Shown here in pieces: positions 24,851 to 34,419 of a stretch of 38,287 nt of DNA. The notes under the pieces are model-generated. The model was not told the origin of the DNA, made no database searches, and saw nothing but the letters and a program-made list of their open reading frames with translations. A program made the translations under genes and the position numbers. Source of the DNA: JBDRHL01 sp043816955. GTDB taxonomy: Bacteria; Planctomycetota; Phycisphaerae; Sedimentisphaerales; CAYZTY01. The stretch is from assembly GCA_043816955.1 (NCBI GenBank), contig JBDRHL010000056.1, forward strand, positions 1 to 38,287, written 5' to 3'. Each line of letters starts with the position of its first letter. The first letter of the stretch is position 1.

Positions 24851-27800
24851 ATGTTTGAATTTGTAAAAATGCTTACGACTTGTTTGACAGTTGTTATGTT
24901 TTGTTTGTCAGGGGCAACGAATTGCGCCAAAGGTACTGCTCTTGATGACGCAAACTTGCTGTCGAACGGAAGTTTTGAACAATACCGCCCGGGAACCACT
25001 TCGATGACTGCCGATTGGAACATACGTCCATGGGCCAGAGGTGATCGCGGCGAACTGATAACTGATGCGCAACGGGCACATTCCGGCCTACGTTATATGC
25101 GTATCTGCTCGCCGGATGGCGAAGGTATTCGGCTTGATGCGGTGCCGAATAATAAAGGGATAGCACTTGTCCCCGGCACCACTTACGAGATTTCACTTTG
25201 GGCACGAACTGAGCCTGGCGTCTCAGGAGCAAAGCTCATCGTCGAGCCCGGCCACTACCGTGCGATCTTGACCAGTGAATGGAGGAGATACTCTGTTACT
25301 TATCAGCACCCTGCCAATGCAAAGGATTTGCTTGGCTTGTATATAAGTGTCAACGGCGGCCCTGTGGCCATAGATGATGTGGCGATGGTGCCAAAAGGCT
25401 GCGAAGTTGTCTGGCCTGATGAGTTGAAAGCAGACCGCAAAACGCTCAAGCCAGTACCGACAAGCTGGGAGTGGCGTTTTGTACAGGATGAGCCAAAATG
25501 GACTAAACGTGTTCCCGTAAGTGTAAGCGAAGTTATGGGCACCGAAGCAAGGAATCATTTGGTTCGACTGAAGGTCGCGGATTTGTTTAACGCATTGACC
25601 TATGAAGGGCTGTCGCCCAAAAGGATCGTTGTGGTTGATGCGAGTCTGGCGGGAAACAAGAAAGTGCCTTTCGCGTTGGTAGACACACATCTGCGTATAA
25701 AAGGTATTTCGCCGCAAGATGAAGTGTGTTTCCTTGTGAATGTCCCTGCAAAATCGCGTAAAACTTATTTTGTGTACTTTGCTCAGGATCGAAAACAACC
25801 GACTGATGAAACATTGCCTACGGAACTTCCAAGAAAGCTTGCGATACCTTCAGACTATCCGCATCAGCTTGATGTCGAAATAGGTCCGCCGCAAAAGCAG
25901 ATTGATATAAACTGTGGAATGATTGATGGCAGATTGAAGGGCGACATATGCGCGTTTTCGGCCAACTCGGTAACTGCTGAAATTGTGTCACCGGATGAGC
26001 AGACAACATTGTCTTTGCCGTTAAAGAAAACTGAGACCAAAGCATATCTTTGGTTGATCGACGACAGCTTTGCGATGCCGGATGATTTTGAAAAAGGTAT
26101 CTGGCAAATCAAAATCTGTGCCGAAAGTATTCAGGACAAAAACGAATGCGCAGATGCTGCCTTTGTTGCTGGCTCTGCAATGTGGACTTTGCCGCTTATT
26201 GAAAAGATATTGCCGTTAGACCCACCACAATATGGCAGGGACATTGCACGTCCGGCGGCTGCACAGAACCAGGCTGAGTCGTTCCAGATATTTATCGAAA
26301 CAAATACCGATTTACGCAACGTAACGTTAAGTATCGACGATCTCACCAGACGGGACAAAAGGGCAACCATACCAGCACCCAACGTAGATTTCAAATTTGT
26401 CGATATGATCTATTTCCCAATAGCAGAATTCGAAAACGGAGGTGGTTTGTTTTCCGGACTTTATCCGGATCCATTACTGCCGTGGCGCAGCCGAGACATA
26501 AAGGCTGGTCAGCGTGCGTTTGCCCTGGTAACGATAACCGTTCCTGCAAACGCTGCGCCGGGCGAGTACTGGGCAACACTAACAGCCAGCAGCATCGATG
26601 GTAAGAAAATAACGTTGCCGGTCGGCCTTGAAGTTTTCGATTTTATCTTGCCAACAAGTCTTACGTTTGAACCGGTTTTCTGGGCCGATGCTGTTGGAAA
26701 GTCGTCCCAAAGCGGTATTATTTCGGCGCAGCGTGGTAGGCTTTATGATCGTCATAACCCCGACGGGGCAGTTCTCACTCTTGCGAAAATTTTGGCTGAG
26801 CATCACGGCACGGCATTTTATTCGCATCACGACAAATCGCCGTATCCGGTTGTATGGCACTGGGACAAGAAAGCCGAGACAGCGGAATTTGATTTTAGCT
26901 GGCTGGACAGAAACGCCAAAATTATGCTTGAGGACTATGGACAAAAATATTTGAGCTTTGGCGGGAAATTCAGACCGGCTGGTCAAAGGACCGGTGCCAT
27001 CTGGGACTGGGACAGGGATGTGAAAAAAGCTATGACTTATGACGGAGAAATGGCTTTGCCGGGAACAAAAGCTTCTCTTGAAACCGCCGAAGGCAGAAAC
27101 ATGTATCGAGCTTATTGTCAGGGGCTTGCGAAACATCTCAAGGGAAAAGGCTGGCTTGATTGCAGTTACATTTACGTTTGTGACGAAACAGATCCCGGTA
27201 TGCCGAGCGAAATAGTCAAATGGTGCGCAGAAACCGCCCACGAGGTAGGTTTGAAAACATTCGCTGCGTCCTATGCGTGGGACTGGCCGGTGTATATGTC
27301 GGAAATCGATGCTTTCACGGGCATTGTTTCGCCGCAAAGTCTTGACCGGATAAAAAAAGAAGGTAATCAGTGGTGGGGTGTTTACAATCGTCCATGCAGC
27401 ATTCATCTGCCGCTGGCTAACACAAGATTGGTTGGTCCTGATTCCTGGTTCAGAGGCGTTCAGCATTATTGCACCTACTTTCATTGGATGCGAGATAATT
27501 GGGTGGACCCTCGTGATATGGGGCAGGTTGGTACCAATGCCGGATATAACTATGGTTCTTTTCTTAGTTATATGGGGCATGAGGAAACCTGGGGCAACTG
27601 GGTATATCCTTATCCTGCCTGGGAACCGGACGACGGGCCTGACACACCGATTTATGTTTCATCGCTACGGTTCGAGGCACTGAGACAGAGCGCTGAAGAT
27701 TATGAATATCTGAAACTTCTGGCCGAGGTGGATAAGACTCAGCGGAATGATGCTCATGGCGGCAGAACGGCAAGAGATTTGATTGAACAGATGAAAAAGC

Positions 27801-27928
27801 TTGTCTACGGCGGTGCCACGAATGACCGTACGATGCACGCAAAAGATGTATTCTATGTTCTCGAAGGCACAGAGTATTATGAATTGCGTCGCAGGATCGG
27901 CCGGGAAATATCAAAAAGCGGAAGATAG
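24851..27928 (+). CDS. GH123/DUF4091-like secreted glycoside hydrolase
   Basis: 1025 aa. Signal peptide at about 1-27. A CBM4/9-like domain begins NLLSNGSFE (about 36-180), then a beta-rich domain, then the GH123/DUF4091 catalytic barrel. Asp778-Glu779 in YIYVCDET corresponds to the D-E pair of GH123. The C-terminal region has SLRFEALRQSAEDYEYL, the usual DUF4091 end. AAAGGAA lies upstream of ATG 24851. It is a full-length paralog of the 5054-8734 protein minus that protein's extra N-terminal sandwich domain. Having one copy in each divergent operon suggests both face the same substrate class, probably a hexosaminide or related glycan. Confidence 0.87.
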   Translation: MFEFVKMLTTCLTVVMFCLSGATNCAKGTALDDANLLSNGSFEQYRPGTTSMTADWNIRPWARGDRGELITDAQRAHSGLRYMRICSPDGEGIRLDAVPNNKGIALVPGTTYEISLWARTEPGVSGAKLIVEPGHYRAILTSEWRRYSVTYQHPANAKDLLGLYISVNGGPVAIDDVAMVPKGCEVVWPDELKADRKTLKPVPTSWEWRFVQDEPKWTKRVPVSVSEVMGTEARNHLVRLKVADLFNALTYEGLSPKRIVVVDASLAGNKKVPFALVDTHLRIKGISPQDEVCFLVNVPAKSRKTYFVYFAQDRKQPTDETLPTELPRKLAIPSDYPHQLDVEIGPPQKQIDINCGMIDGRLKGDICAFSANSVTAEIVSPDEQTTLSLPLKKTETKAYLWLIDDSFAMPDDFEKGIWQIKICAESIQDKNECADAAFVAGSAMWTLPLIEKILPLDPPQYGRDIARPAAAQNQAESFQIFIETNTDLRNVTLSIDDLTRRDKRATIPAPNVDFKFVDMIYFPIAEFENGGGLFSGLYPDPLLPWRSRDIKAGQRAFALVTITVPANAAPGEYWATLTASSIDGKKITLPVGLEVFDFILPTSLTFEPVFWADAVGKSSQSGIISAQRGRLYDRHNPDGAVLTLAKILAEHHGTAFYSHHDKSPYPVVWHWDKKAETAEFDFSWLDRNAKIMLEDYGQKYLSFGGKFRPAGQRTGAIWDWDRDVKKAMTYDGEMALPGTKASLETAEGRNMYRAYCQGLAKHLKGKGWLDCSYIYVCDETDPGMPSEIVKWCAETAHEVGLKTFAASYAWDWPVYMSEIDAFTGIVSPQSLDRIKKEGNQWWGVYNRPCSIHLPLANTRLVGPDSWFRGVQHYCTYFHWMRDNWVDPRDMGQVGTNAGYNYGSFLSYMGHEETWGNWVYPYPAWEPDDGPDTPIYVSSLRFEALRQSAEDYEYLKLLAEVDKTQRNDAHGGRTARDLIEQMKKLVYGGATNDRTMHAKDVFYVLEGTEYYELRRRIGREISKSGR

Positions 27929-27966
27929 AAGTCAGCTTACTGGAAAATATTATGGAACTATATACC

Positions 27967-28572
27967 ATGAACAGGAAAATATTGATTCTGTGTGGCTCAC
28001 CACGGAAAAACGGGAACACCAATACTCTGGTAAAATGGGTAAAAGCCGCTGCGGTGAATGTCGGGGCTGAGGTCGAATGTATCGATGTGGTGCGGCTGAA
28101 GTACAAAACACACGGTTGTACCGCGTGCATGGCTTGCCAAAAGTCTGACAAATTTGAGTGTGTTCTTGAAGATGACGCTTCACCAATTCTCAGGAGAATT
28201 CCGGAGTATGACACGCTGGTGATAGCAACGCCGGTATATTGTTATGGTCCAACCGCTCAACTAAAGGTATTTACCGACCGAATGCAGTGCCTGATAAAAT
28301 TTAACCCTGAGACAAATGAATTCAGGCACAATCTGGCAGGTAAAACAATGGCACTTATTGCAACTGCCGGCGGTGATTATGACGAAAATCTTAAGCTATT
28401 GGAGATGTTGTTCAGTACATTTGCTAACAGCCTGGGCATGAAGTTTGAGTCACTTCTGGAGCCGTTCGCGCCACATGATCCTCAGCAAATGCAGAAAAGA
28501 ACAGAGCTTAGAGAAAAAGCTGCGGCATTCGGCAGCAGACTTTTGATGCGGGCATCAAATAAGGGCAATTGA
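27967..28572 (+). CDS. Iron-sulfur flavoprotein (NADPH-dependent FMN reductase family)
   Basis: 201 aa. It begins MNRKILILCGSPRKNGNTNTL, the FMN-phosphate-binding loop of flavodoxin-like reductases. Four cysteines at 51, 54, 57 and 65 form C-x2-C-x2-C-x7-C, the compact [4Fe-4S] motif of Isf-type flavoproteins. It transfers electrons between an NAD(P)H- or ferredoxin-linked donor and an unknown partner, typical of anaerobes. An in-frame ATG at 27952 would add five residues. I chose 27967 because family members start at the beta strand. It sits between the GH123-like gene and the symporter. Its role in sugar breakdown is unclear. Confidence 0.82.
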   Translation: MNRKILILCGSPRKNGNTNTLVKWVKAAAVNVGAEVECIDVVRLKYKTHGCTACMACQKSDKFECVLEDDASPILRRIPEYDTLVIATPVYCYGPTAQLKVFTDRMQCLIKFNPETNEFRHNLAGKTMALIATAGGDYDENLKLLEMLFSTFANSLGMKFESLLEPFAPHDPQQMQKRTELREKAAAFGSRLLMRASNKGN

Positions 28573-28583
28573 AGGAGAGAATA

Positions 28584-30674
28584 ATGAATTTATGCTGGCT
28601 TGATTATTCAATATGTATTGTTCTTTTCAGCGGTATCGCTTTTATGGCCTTTTGGACACGAAGGTATACTCGAAGTGTTGCAGACTTCCTTTCAACTAAT
28701 CGCTGTGCCGGGCGTTACCTTTTGACAATGGGTGAAGGCATTGCCGGGGTTGGCGTGATCTCATTCATGGCACAATTCGAAAGAAGCTACAACGCGGGCT
28801 TTCCGGCTGGGTGGTGGGGAGCGATGTTTTATCCTTTGGGAATAATAATGACTCTGTCCGGCTGGTTAATTTGTAGATACAGGGAAACGCGGGCGATGAC
28901 AATAGCGCAGTTCTTTGAGATGCGTTATGGCCATCGATTCAGAGTATTCACTGGTATTTTAGCCTGGGGCTCAGGTGTGATTAATTTCGGTATCTTTCCT
29001 GCGATAACCGCAAAGTTTTTCATTCATTTTTGTGGAATTCCGGAATATACCTTTAACATAGGCTCTTTTGAGGTGAATGCAACGCTTGGCGTAATTATGG
29101 CATTAGAACTTGCTGTTGCGATTACATTTACATTCTGGGGAGGGCAAATTGCTGTTATTATAACAGATTTTCTTCAGGGCCAGATAGTCAATATCGTTTT
29201 TCTGATTATTATGGTAGTGTTTATCATGAAGTTTGACTGGTCGGTAATTATGGAAACGCTCCGACAGGCTCCTAAAGGTGAATCAATGCTCGACCCCTTT
29301 GACCAGGGCAAGATACCATCTTTTAATTTCTGGTTTTTTATGATAATGGGATTTAATTCGGTATACCAGTATATGACCTGGCAGGGTAGCCAGGGCTATC
29401 GCTGTTCGGCCAAAAGCCCTCACGAAGCAAGAATGGCGAATATTCTGGCACTGTGGCGAGACGGTGTTTTGCAACCAATGGTAGTGCTGATTCCTATATG
29501 CATTTATGTTACGATGACGTCCCCTGTTTTTGCAGGTGAAGCCGAAGCTATTCGCTCAATTGTAGGCGATGTCGCAGACAAACATGAATATGGCCGCATG
29601 GTCATTTCAACGGGATTGTCAAGGATGTTGCCTATAGGGGTCATGGGGGCGTTTTTGATGGTTATGATTTCAGCAGCAGTTTCTACAGACGATACATATC
29701 TGCACTCATGGGGAAGTATTTTTATCCAGGATGTGTACGTGCCTCTTAGGAAAAACAATAAACCATTGCCGCCCAAAAAACATATGAAATTGCTGCGAAT
29801 GTCTATTTTGGGTGTAGCTGTTTTCGCATGGGTTTTCAGTATGATTTTCCCGGTAAGAGATTATGTGCAAATGTTTCTTGCCATTACTGGAGCAATTTTT
29901 TGTGGAGGTGCCGGTTCCGTTCTCATAGGTGGATTATACTGGAAACGTGCTACCAAAGCAGGTGCCTGGGCAGCTATGACAACCGGTTCGGGCCTTGCAG
30001 TAACGGGCATTGTTGTCAAGAACATTTTGTGGAACTATGTTCCGAATTTACAGCAGGCGTATCCGGCTATAGGGTGGATTCAGAAGCTGCCGGCTGAATT
30101 TCCTCTTAATGGAATGCACCTTAGTTTCTTCGTATCACTAACAGCTATTTTAACTTATGTTATTGTATCTCTGATTACCAAGGTAGACCCTGATTTCGAG
30201 ATGGACAAAATGCTTCACAGAGGCAAATATGCGGTCGAAGAACCGGACAGGCCTGAAAAAGAAATGGACCTGAGTACGTTTAAGGGTAGACTGCAAAAAC
30301 GCTTTGGTGTTAACAAGCACTTTACTTTAGGCGATAAGTTCATCTATTTTGGCAACTTGACTTATCATCTGTTCTTTTTCTTTGCGTTTGTGACCGGCAC
30401 GATTTTGTACTTTAATTTCGGTAGTAATCTCGATTGCTGGGAAAAATGGTGGACTTTCAAGGTAGGTTTAGGTCTTGTCATGGGAGTTTTTACAACCATA
30501 TGGTTTGTTTATGGCGGATTCAGAGATCTTGTCGATCTGTTCAGGCGATTATCGATTGTGAAGAGAAATATCTATGACGACGGTTCCGTCCATGCAGGCC
30601 ATAATGTTGCGGACGAAAAGTTTGAAGAAACAGAAAAAGATACCGAGTTTGAATCTGGTTCAGAAGAAAGCTGA
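28584..30674 (+). CDS. Sodium:solute symporter (SSS family)
   Basis: 696 aa, a polytopic membrane protein with about 13-15 hydrophobic helices, SSS family. It imports sugars or other solutes with Na+. Typical features are the early MGEGIAGVGVISFMAQFE segment, FPAGWWGAMFYPLG, and the RYGHRFRVFTGILAWGSG helix. It is longer than the 500-550 aa of many family members, with an extra C-terminal helical part and an acidic tail (EKDTEFESGSEES). ATG 28584 is preceded by GGAG six bases away. The frame extends to a TTG at 28569 that is better ignored. It is probably the uptake system for the oligosaccharides or uronates handled by the flanking enzymes. Confidence 0.92.
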   Translation: MNLCWLDYSICIVLFSGIAFMAFWTRRYTRSVADFLSTNRCAGRYLLTMGEGIAGVGVISFMAQFERSYNAGFPAGWWGAMFYPLGIIMTLSGWLICRYRETRAMTIAQFFEMRYGHRFRVFTGILAWGSGVINFGIFPAITAKFFIHFCGIPEYTFNIGSFEVNATLGVIMALELAVAITFTFWGGQIAVIITDFLQGQIVNIVFLIIMVVFIMKFDWSVIMETLRQAPKGESMLDPFDQGKIPSFNFWFFMIMGFNSVYQYMTWQGSQGYRCSAKSPHEARMANILALWRDGVLQPMVVLIPICIYVTMTSPVFAGEAEAIRSIVGDVADKHEYGRMVISTGLSRMLPIGVMGAFLMVMISAAVSTDDTYLHSWGSIFIQDVYVPLRKNNKPLPPKKHMKLLRMSILGVAVFAWVFSMIFPVRDYVQMFLAITGAIFCGGAGSVLIGGLYWKRATKAGAWAAMTTGSGLAVTGIVVKNILWNYVPNLQQAYPAIGWIQKLPAEFPLNGMHLSFFVSLTAILTYVIVSLITKVDPDFEMDKMLHRGKYAVEEPDRPEKEMDLSTFKGRLQKRFGVNKHFTLGDKFIYFGNLTYHLFFFFAFVTGTILYFNFGSNLDCWEKWWTFKVGLGLVMGVFTTIWFVYGGFRDLVDLFRRLSIVKRNIYDDGSVHAGHNVADEKFEETEKDTEFESGSEES

Positions 30675-30688
30675 GAAGGAATTACGAT

Positions 30689-32290
30689 ATGGCAATATCC
30701 AGTTTCATAAAGCAGCAGACAAAAGATTTGCCGGTCGAATTTGAGCTAAGACCAACCCAGGGCGACGGTTTCAAGATTGTCCAACAGGGTGAAAGTTTTA
30801 AGGTGACAGGCAATAATGAGCGTTCCTGCCTTTGGGGACTTTATCATATTCAGGCTGGCGGCAATGAGGGGACATATACGCCTCGATTTCAGATTCGAGG
30901 GACAAATCCGTGTGAAACCCTGGCACGACACAGCTCCGAGCAGATTGAAAGTTTTATAGACCGCATGGCTCACTGGTGGATGAATACGATTATTATTCAT
31001 ATCTGCTATGGATACAAATTTCATGAGAATAAAATAGAGCGAATGTGCGCCGAGCGAGGAATTGACATCAAGTATTATGTACAGACTTCGCTTATGTTTT
31101 TGTCGGAGGCGCAGTCGTCAGTTTTTGCTTGCGACAAGAACGGCAATCCTCGCACAAAACAACTGGAGAATGAGACGCGTCTTTGCGTTTCCAACCCGGC
31201 GGCATTGGAAGCCTTCAGGGCCGGTGCGAGGCGGTTTTTCTCAAGCGATAATGTTAGACCAGGCTCTGCATATATACTTATGGACGCCGACGGTTATCTT
31301 TTCTGCCAATGCCCGAAATGTCGTAATATCGCCCCATCTGAACAATGGATGAGACTGCTCAACATTGCCTTGGAAGAAGCCGACAGGTCCGGAAAAAATC
31401 TTTCCATAGAATATCTAAGCTATGTCTGGCGGTATAAATTGCCGGAAAACTTCTCCACTTTCGACAAAGTAAGCGGCGTTATGTTCGACACTCATCAGCG
31501 CTTCAGATGGAAAGCACTGAATGAGCCGCATGTTATAACGATATATTCGGACTTTGAGGCCGAGGTTGATTTACGTGCGAAAGGTGTTCCTCTGAATTGT
31601 TATTTGTATGAACGCCTGAAGCAGTGGCGCCAGGCATATTCGAATAAACTTTACATATTTGAGAACCTTATGCTGCAAGGTTCGATAAGTTGTCCGCAGC
31701 CTTATACACCCCAACTGCTTACGGATTTGGATTTGTATGAAGATCTCGGCATCGATGGGGTTATTTATGAGGCGTTCGAGCCGGGCATCGAAAGCTTCAC
31801 CAGGCAAATAGGTGTTTTGAGTCGGGCAATGTGGTCTGAGCAGCAAAGCTATGAGCCGACAAAACTTGACCAACTGTGTGCCGGTTTAAGCGAAAACGAA
31901 GCTGATTTTGATTTCAAGAATCGTTTCGATGTTCTGGAATACCTGACAACGGATAAGTTTGATGCTTTGGCGGCATTACGTCAAAGCGGATACGACTCAC
32001 TGCTTTGTGAATATGCGGCCAGGCTTAGAGTGTTTCTGAACGACAGGACTTTTGAGCATTTTTGTGAAGTGGTAACTTTTGTTAATCAGCATCGCAAACG
32101 CTTCGATTGGATGTATATCGCGTTTAATCTGGCCAGGGCAATCCCGCCGGAGCGGAAACCGTGGAATGATGCTGCCGAATCAGTACGGCAATTTCTTGAG
32201 GTTGACAAAATTCACGATTTGATGGAGCAAATGTCAGAGCCGCTCGAAGAAACAGCCAGGATTATAGATTCACTTATCAAAACTGATTAA
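30689..32290 (+). CDS. GH-fold protein, DUF4838 / alpha-glucuronidase N-domain-like
   Basis: 533 aa, no signal peptide. The N-terminal FKVTGNNERSCLWGLYHIQ resembles the small domain preceding GH20/GH67-type barrels. The middle part has a Cys cluster FCQCPKCRN followed by EQWMRLLNIALEEADRSG, as in DUF4838 proteins. A later VIYEAFEPG could hold acidic catalytic residues. Together this suggests a cytoplasmic TIM-barrel glycosidase-like enzyme, but I cannot name a family with certainty. It starts 14 bases after the symporter stop and is followed 13 bases later by the propeller gene, so it likely acts on imported material. Confidence 0.65.
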   Translation: MAISSFIKQQTKDLPVEFELRPTQGDGFKIVQQGESFKVTGNNERSCLWGLYHIQAGGNEGTYTPRFQIRGTNPCETLARHSSEQIESFIDRMAHWWMNTIIIHICYGYKFHENKIERMCAERGIDIKYYVQTSLMFLSEAQSSVFACDKNGNPRTKQLENETRLCVSNPAALEAFRAGARRFFSSDNVRPGSAYILMDADGYLFCQCPKCRNIAPSEQWMRLLNIALEEADRSGKNLSIEYLSYVWRYKLPENFSTFDKVSGVMFDTHQRFRWKALNEPHVITIYSDFEAEVDLRAKGVPLNCYLYERLKQWRQAYSNKLYIFENLMLQGSISCPQPYTPQLLTDLDLYEDLGIDGVIYEAFEPGIESFTRQIGVLSRAMWSEQQSYEPTKLDQLCAGLSENEADFDFKNRFDVLEYLTTDKFDALAALRQSGYDSLLCEYAARLRVFLNDRTFEHFCEVVTFVNQHRKRFDWMYIAFNLARAIPPERKPWNDAAESVRQFLEVDKIHDLMEQMSEPLEETARIIDSLIKTD

Positions 32291-32303
32291 GGAGTTCAGA
32301 CGA

Positions 32304-33482
32304 ATGGAAACAGGACCTGTTGCCGTAACCAAAGAGCCTAAGCATCATTTTTTTGGATACTACGAAAAATGTCCCTGGAGCGCGTCAGGCCGATATATTC
32401 TCAGCCATGAGCTTGACTTTAAAGACCGTCCGCCAACCGGGGGCGATGCAGCGACGCTTGGGGTAGTAGACCTCGAATCCGACAATCACTTTGAACCGGT
32501 AGCACAGACATTTGCCTGGAATTGGCAGCAGGGCGCGATGTTGCAATGGTGGCCAGGCGAGCCGGAGAACAAGATTGTCTACAATGACAGACGAGACAAC
32601 CAGTTTGTATGTGTGATTCACGATATTCACTCGTCGCAGGAAAAGGTTTTGCCGCGTCCTGTCGCTGCAGTCAGTCGTGACGGCAAAAAAGCATTGAGCC
32701 TGAATTTTGCCCGTTTAGCTGACGAACGGCCGGGCTATGGCTACGAGGGGCTGAATGACAAATTCAAAAATGAAACAGCTAGTGACAAAGACGGCATTTA
32801 CGTAATGGATATGGAAACTGGCACAAACGAAATGATTGTTTCACTCGCTCAGATTGCAACCAGAAACCCCAGAGAAGTTACAGCCGAGGCGAAACACTGG
32901 TTCAACCATCTTTTGTTTTCGCCTGATGACAGACGATTTATCTTTTTGCATCGATGGCGAGCTGCATCGGCCGAGGGCATCGGATATGCTCACTTTACCG
33001 AGATGTTTACCGCCAACATAGACGGCTCGGATATTTACTGCCTGAATGATCACGAGATGACCAGCCATTTCGATTGGCGCAACAACAACCAGGTACTGGC
33101 TTTTGCTCGTCGCCACAATCTCGGCGACAAATACTATCTGTTCACCGATAAAGACAACAAGGTCGAGATAATAGGCGACGAAAAGCTGACGCCGTTGTAT
33201 GACGGCCATTGTATTTACTCACCGGACCACAAGTGGATTCTTACCGATACCTACCCCAATGACGAAAGGCTCAGGCTGCTTTTACTGTACAATCCCGAAA
33301 AGGACATTCGTATTGATCTCGGCGCGTTTTACGAGCCTGAGTGGAAAATGGAACGACTGCGTTGCGATCTGCATCCACGCTGGAGCCGGGACGGAAAACA
33401 AATATGCTTCGATGCCGTCCATACCGGAAGCAGACAGGTATATATAATGGATATTGTAAACAGAATTGCAGGAATCGGATAG
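32304..33482 (+). CDS. TolB-like beta-propeller protein (oligogalacturonate-lyase-like)
   Basis: 392 aa, no signal peptide. It opens with HHFFGYYEKCPWSASGRYIL, then repeated WD40/PD40-like blades (HWFNHLLFSPDDRRFIFLHRW, HFDWRNNNQVLAF, YDGHCIYSPDHKWILTDT, DLHPRWSRDGKQICFDAVH). This arrangement resembles propeller lyases of PL22 type and a wider uncharacterised family in polysaccharide loci. A lyase role on an unsaturated or uronate oligosaccharide is plausible but unproven. It is the last gene of the long operon. IS66-derived sequence begins 35 bases after its stop. Confidence 0.7.
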   Translation: METGPVAVTKEPKHHFFGYYEKCPWSASGRYILSHELDFKDRPPTGGDAATLGVVDLESDNHFEPVAQTFAWNWQQGAMLQWWPGEPENKIVYNDRRDNQFVCVIHDIHSSQEKVLPRPVAAVSRDGKKALSLNFARLADERPGYGYEGLNDKFKNETASDKDGIYVMDMETGTNEMIVSLAQIATRNPREVTAEAKHWFNHLLFSPDDRRFIFLHRWRAASAEGIGYAHFTEMFTANIDGSDIYCLNDHEMTSHFDWRNNNQVLAFARRHNLGDKYYLFTDKDNKVEIIGDEKLTPLYDGHCIYSPDHKWILTDTYPNDERLRLLLLYNPEKDIRIDLGAFYEPEWKMERLRCDLHPRWSRDGKQICFDAVHTGSRQVYIMDIVNRIAGIG

Positions 33483-33517
33483 GAAGAAGATTGATTCATA
33501 TGCTCCAACTTAGGTTG

Positions 33518-33985
33518 TGCCTGCAGACGCGAGCCAAACCGTTGGCCTTCAACAACGCCAACGGGCAATTTAGCCCGAACAACTTGGCCGCATATCGGGC
33601 AGATAAAGCCATACAAATGGTATTCAGTAATCTTTACAGGGTTTTCAACAAGTTCGACAGTCTGCTGAATTTTAGGTTCTTTAATTGGCTTACCACGCCC
33701 CGTATAGCCGCAGTCACAGCCATCAGGATAAAACGTGATTGTTTCATCAATTTGATTGGGTTCAAAAGACTGACGATTGATGCCTTTATGACCGGGTTGG
33801 CTGCCTTGTCGAGCAGAGCCTGTTGCCGATTTAGGTTTGGCAGGCTTGACGATATCCGAAGATGGCGGTTTGGAGAAGTTGGAGGAATTCTTCGAGAGTT
33901 TAGCAGCCTTGTCAGCAATCTCAGCGTTGACTTTAAGAGGTTCGGCGATACGCTGAATATAGAATTGTTCTTTTTTGGAGGTCAA
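33518..33985 (-). pseudogene. IS66-family transposase, N-terminal fragment
   Basis: Minus-strand translation from TTG 33985 gives the N-terminal coiled region (AKLSKNSSNFSKPPSSDI), QPGHKGINRQSF, and the zinc-finger CPICGQVVRAKLPVGVVEG of IS66 TnpC. Homology stops at about 33518, after FGSRLQA. Only about 155 residues remain and the DDE domain is missing. The 205 bases from 33986 to 34190 show no other gene. Confidence 0.8.
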
Positions 33986-34190
33986 ATTTCGTCATCAAGC
34001 CGTTTACTATGGCTATTATCGGGCGAACGCGGGCCTCCGTTTGAAAAAACAAGTATTGTCAGCTTGAATTACAACTTTGAATACGTTACGAGGTGAATTG
34101 AAAATTTAAGAGATGGGTATTTGATGTTGAGTGCGTTGCTCAAATGTTTTAAGAATGCCCATGCAAATTTTATTTGAAGGAGTGAGGATA

Positions 34191-34412
34191 ATGAAATACT
34201 TACTGATTGGATTTCTAATGATTACTGTGTTTGCTGCTTCAGGATTAGCAGTGGTTCTGGATAAGTGCAACGGCCAGTACTGGAGTTGGGATGCACAGAC
34301 AGGTGTTCTCAGTGACTGGGATTTGAATTTAACAGGTGGCAGTACAGCGATTATTGAAGGTGGTGGGTTACATGTTGTAGATCCGGGGCTTGATGCAATT
34401 GCTGAAGCAATG
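34191..34412 (+). pseudogene. Secreted protein gene truncated by IS66 sequence
   Basis: ATG 34191 has AAGGAG 8 bases upstream and encodes a signal peptide (MKYLLIGFLMITVFAASGLA), then about 55 residues including NLTGGSTAIIEGGGLHV, similar in style to PEP-CTERM/LamG-type planctomycete exoproteins. After about 34412 the frame continues only as the reverse complement of an IS66 transposase end and stops at 34568. The gene is therefore broken. Confidence 0.7.
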
Positions 34413-34419
34413 TACATGT

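Noticed and set aside
26579..27580. Long minus-strand open frame of 333 codons
   Set aside because: It lies fully antisense to the well-supported GH123-like gene, has low-complexity shadow-type composition, and no family motif or RBS.
33329..33517. Extension of the IS66 N-terminal frame to 33329
   Set aside because: Below about 33518 it loses IS66 homology and becomes the shadow of the propeller gene.
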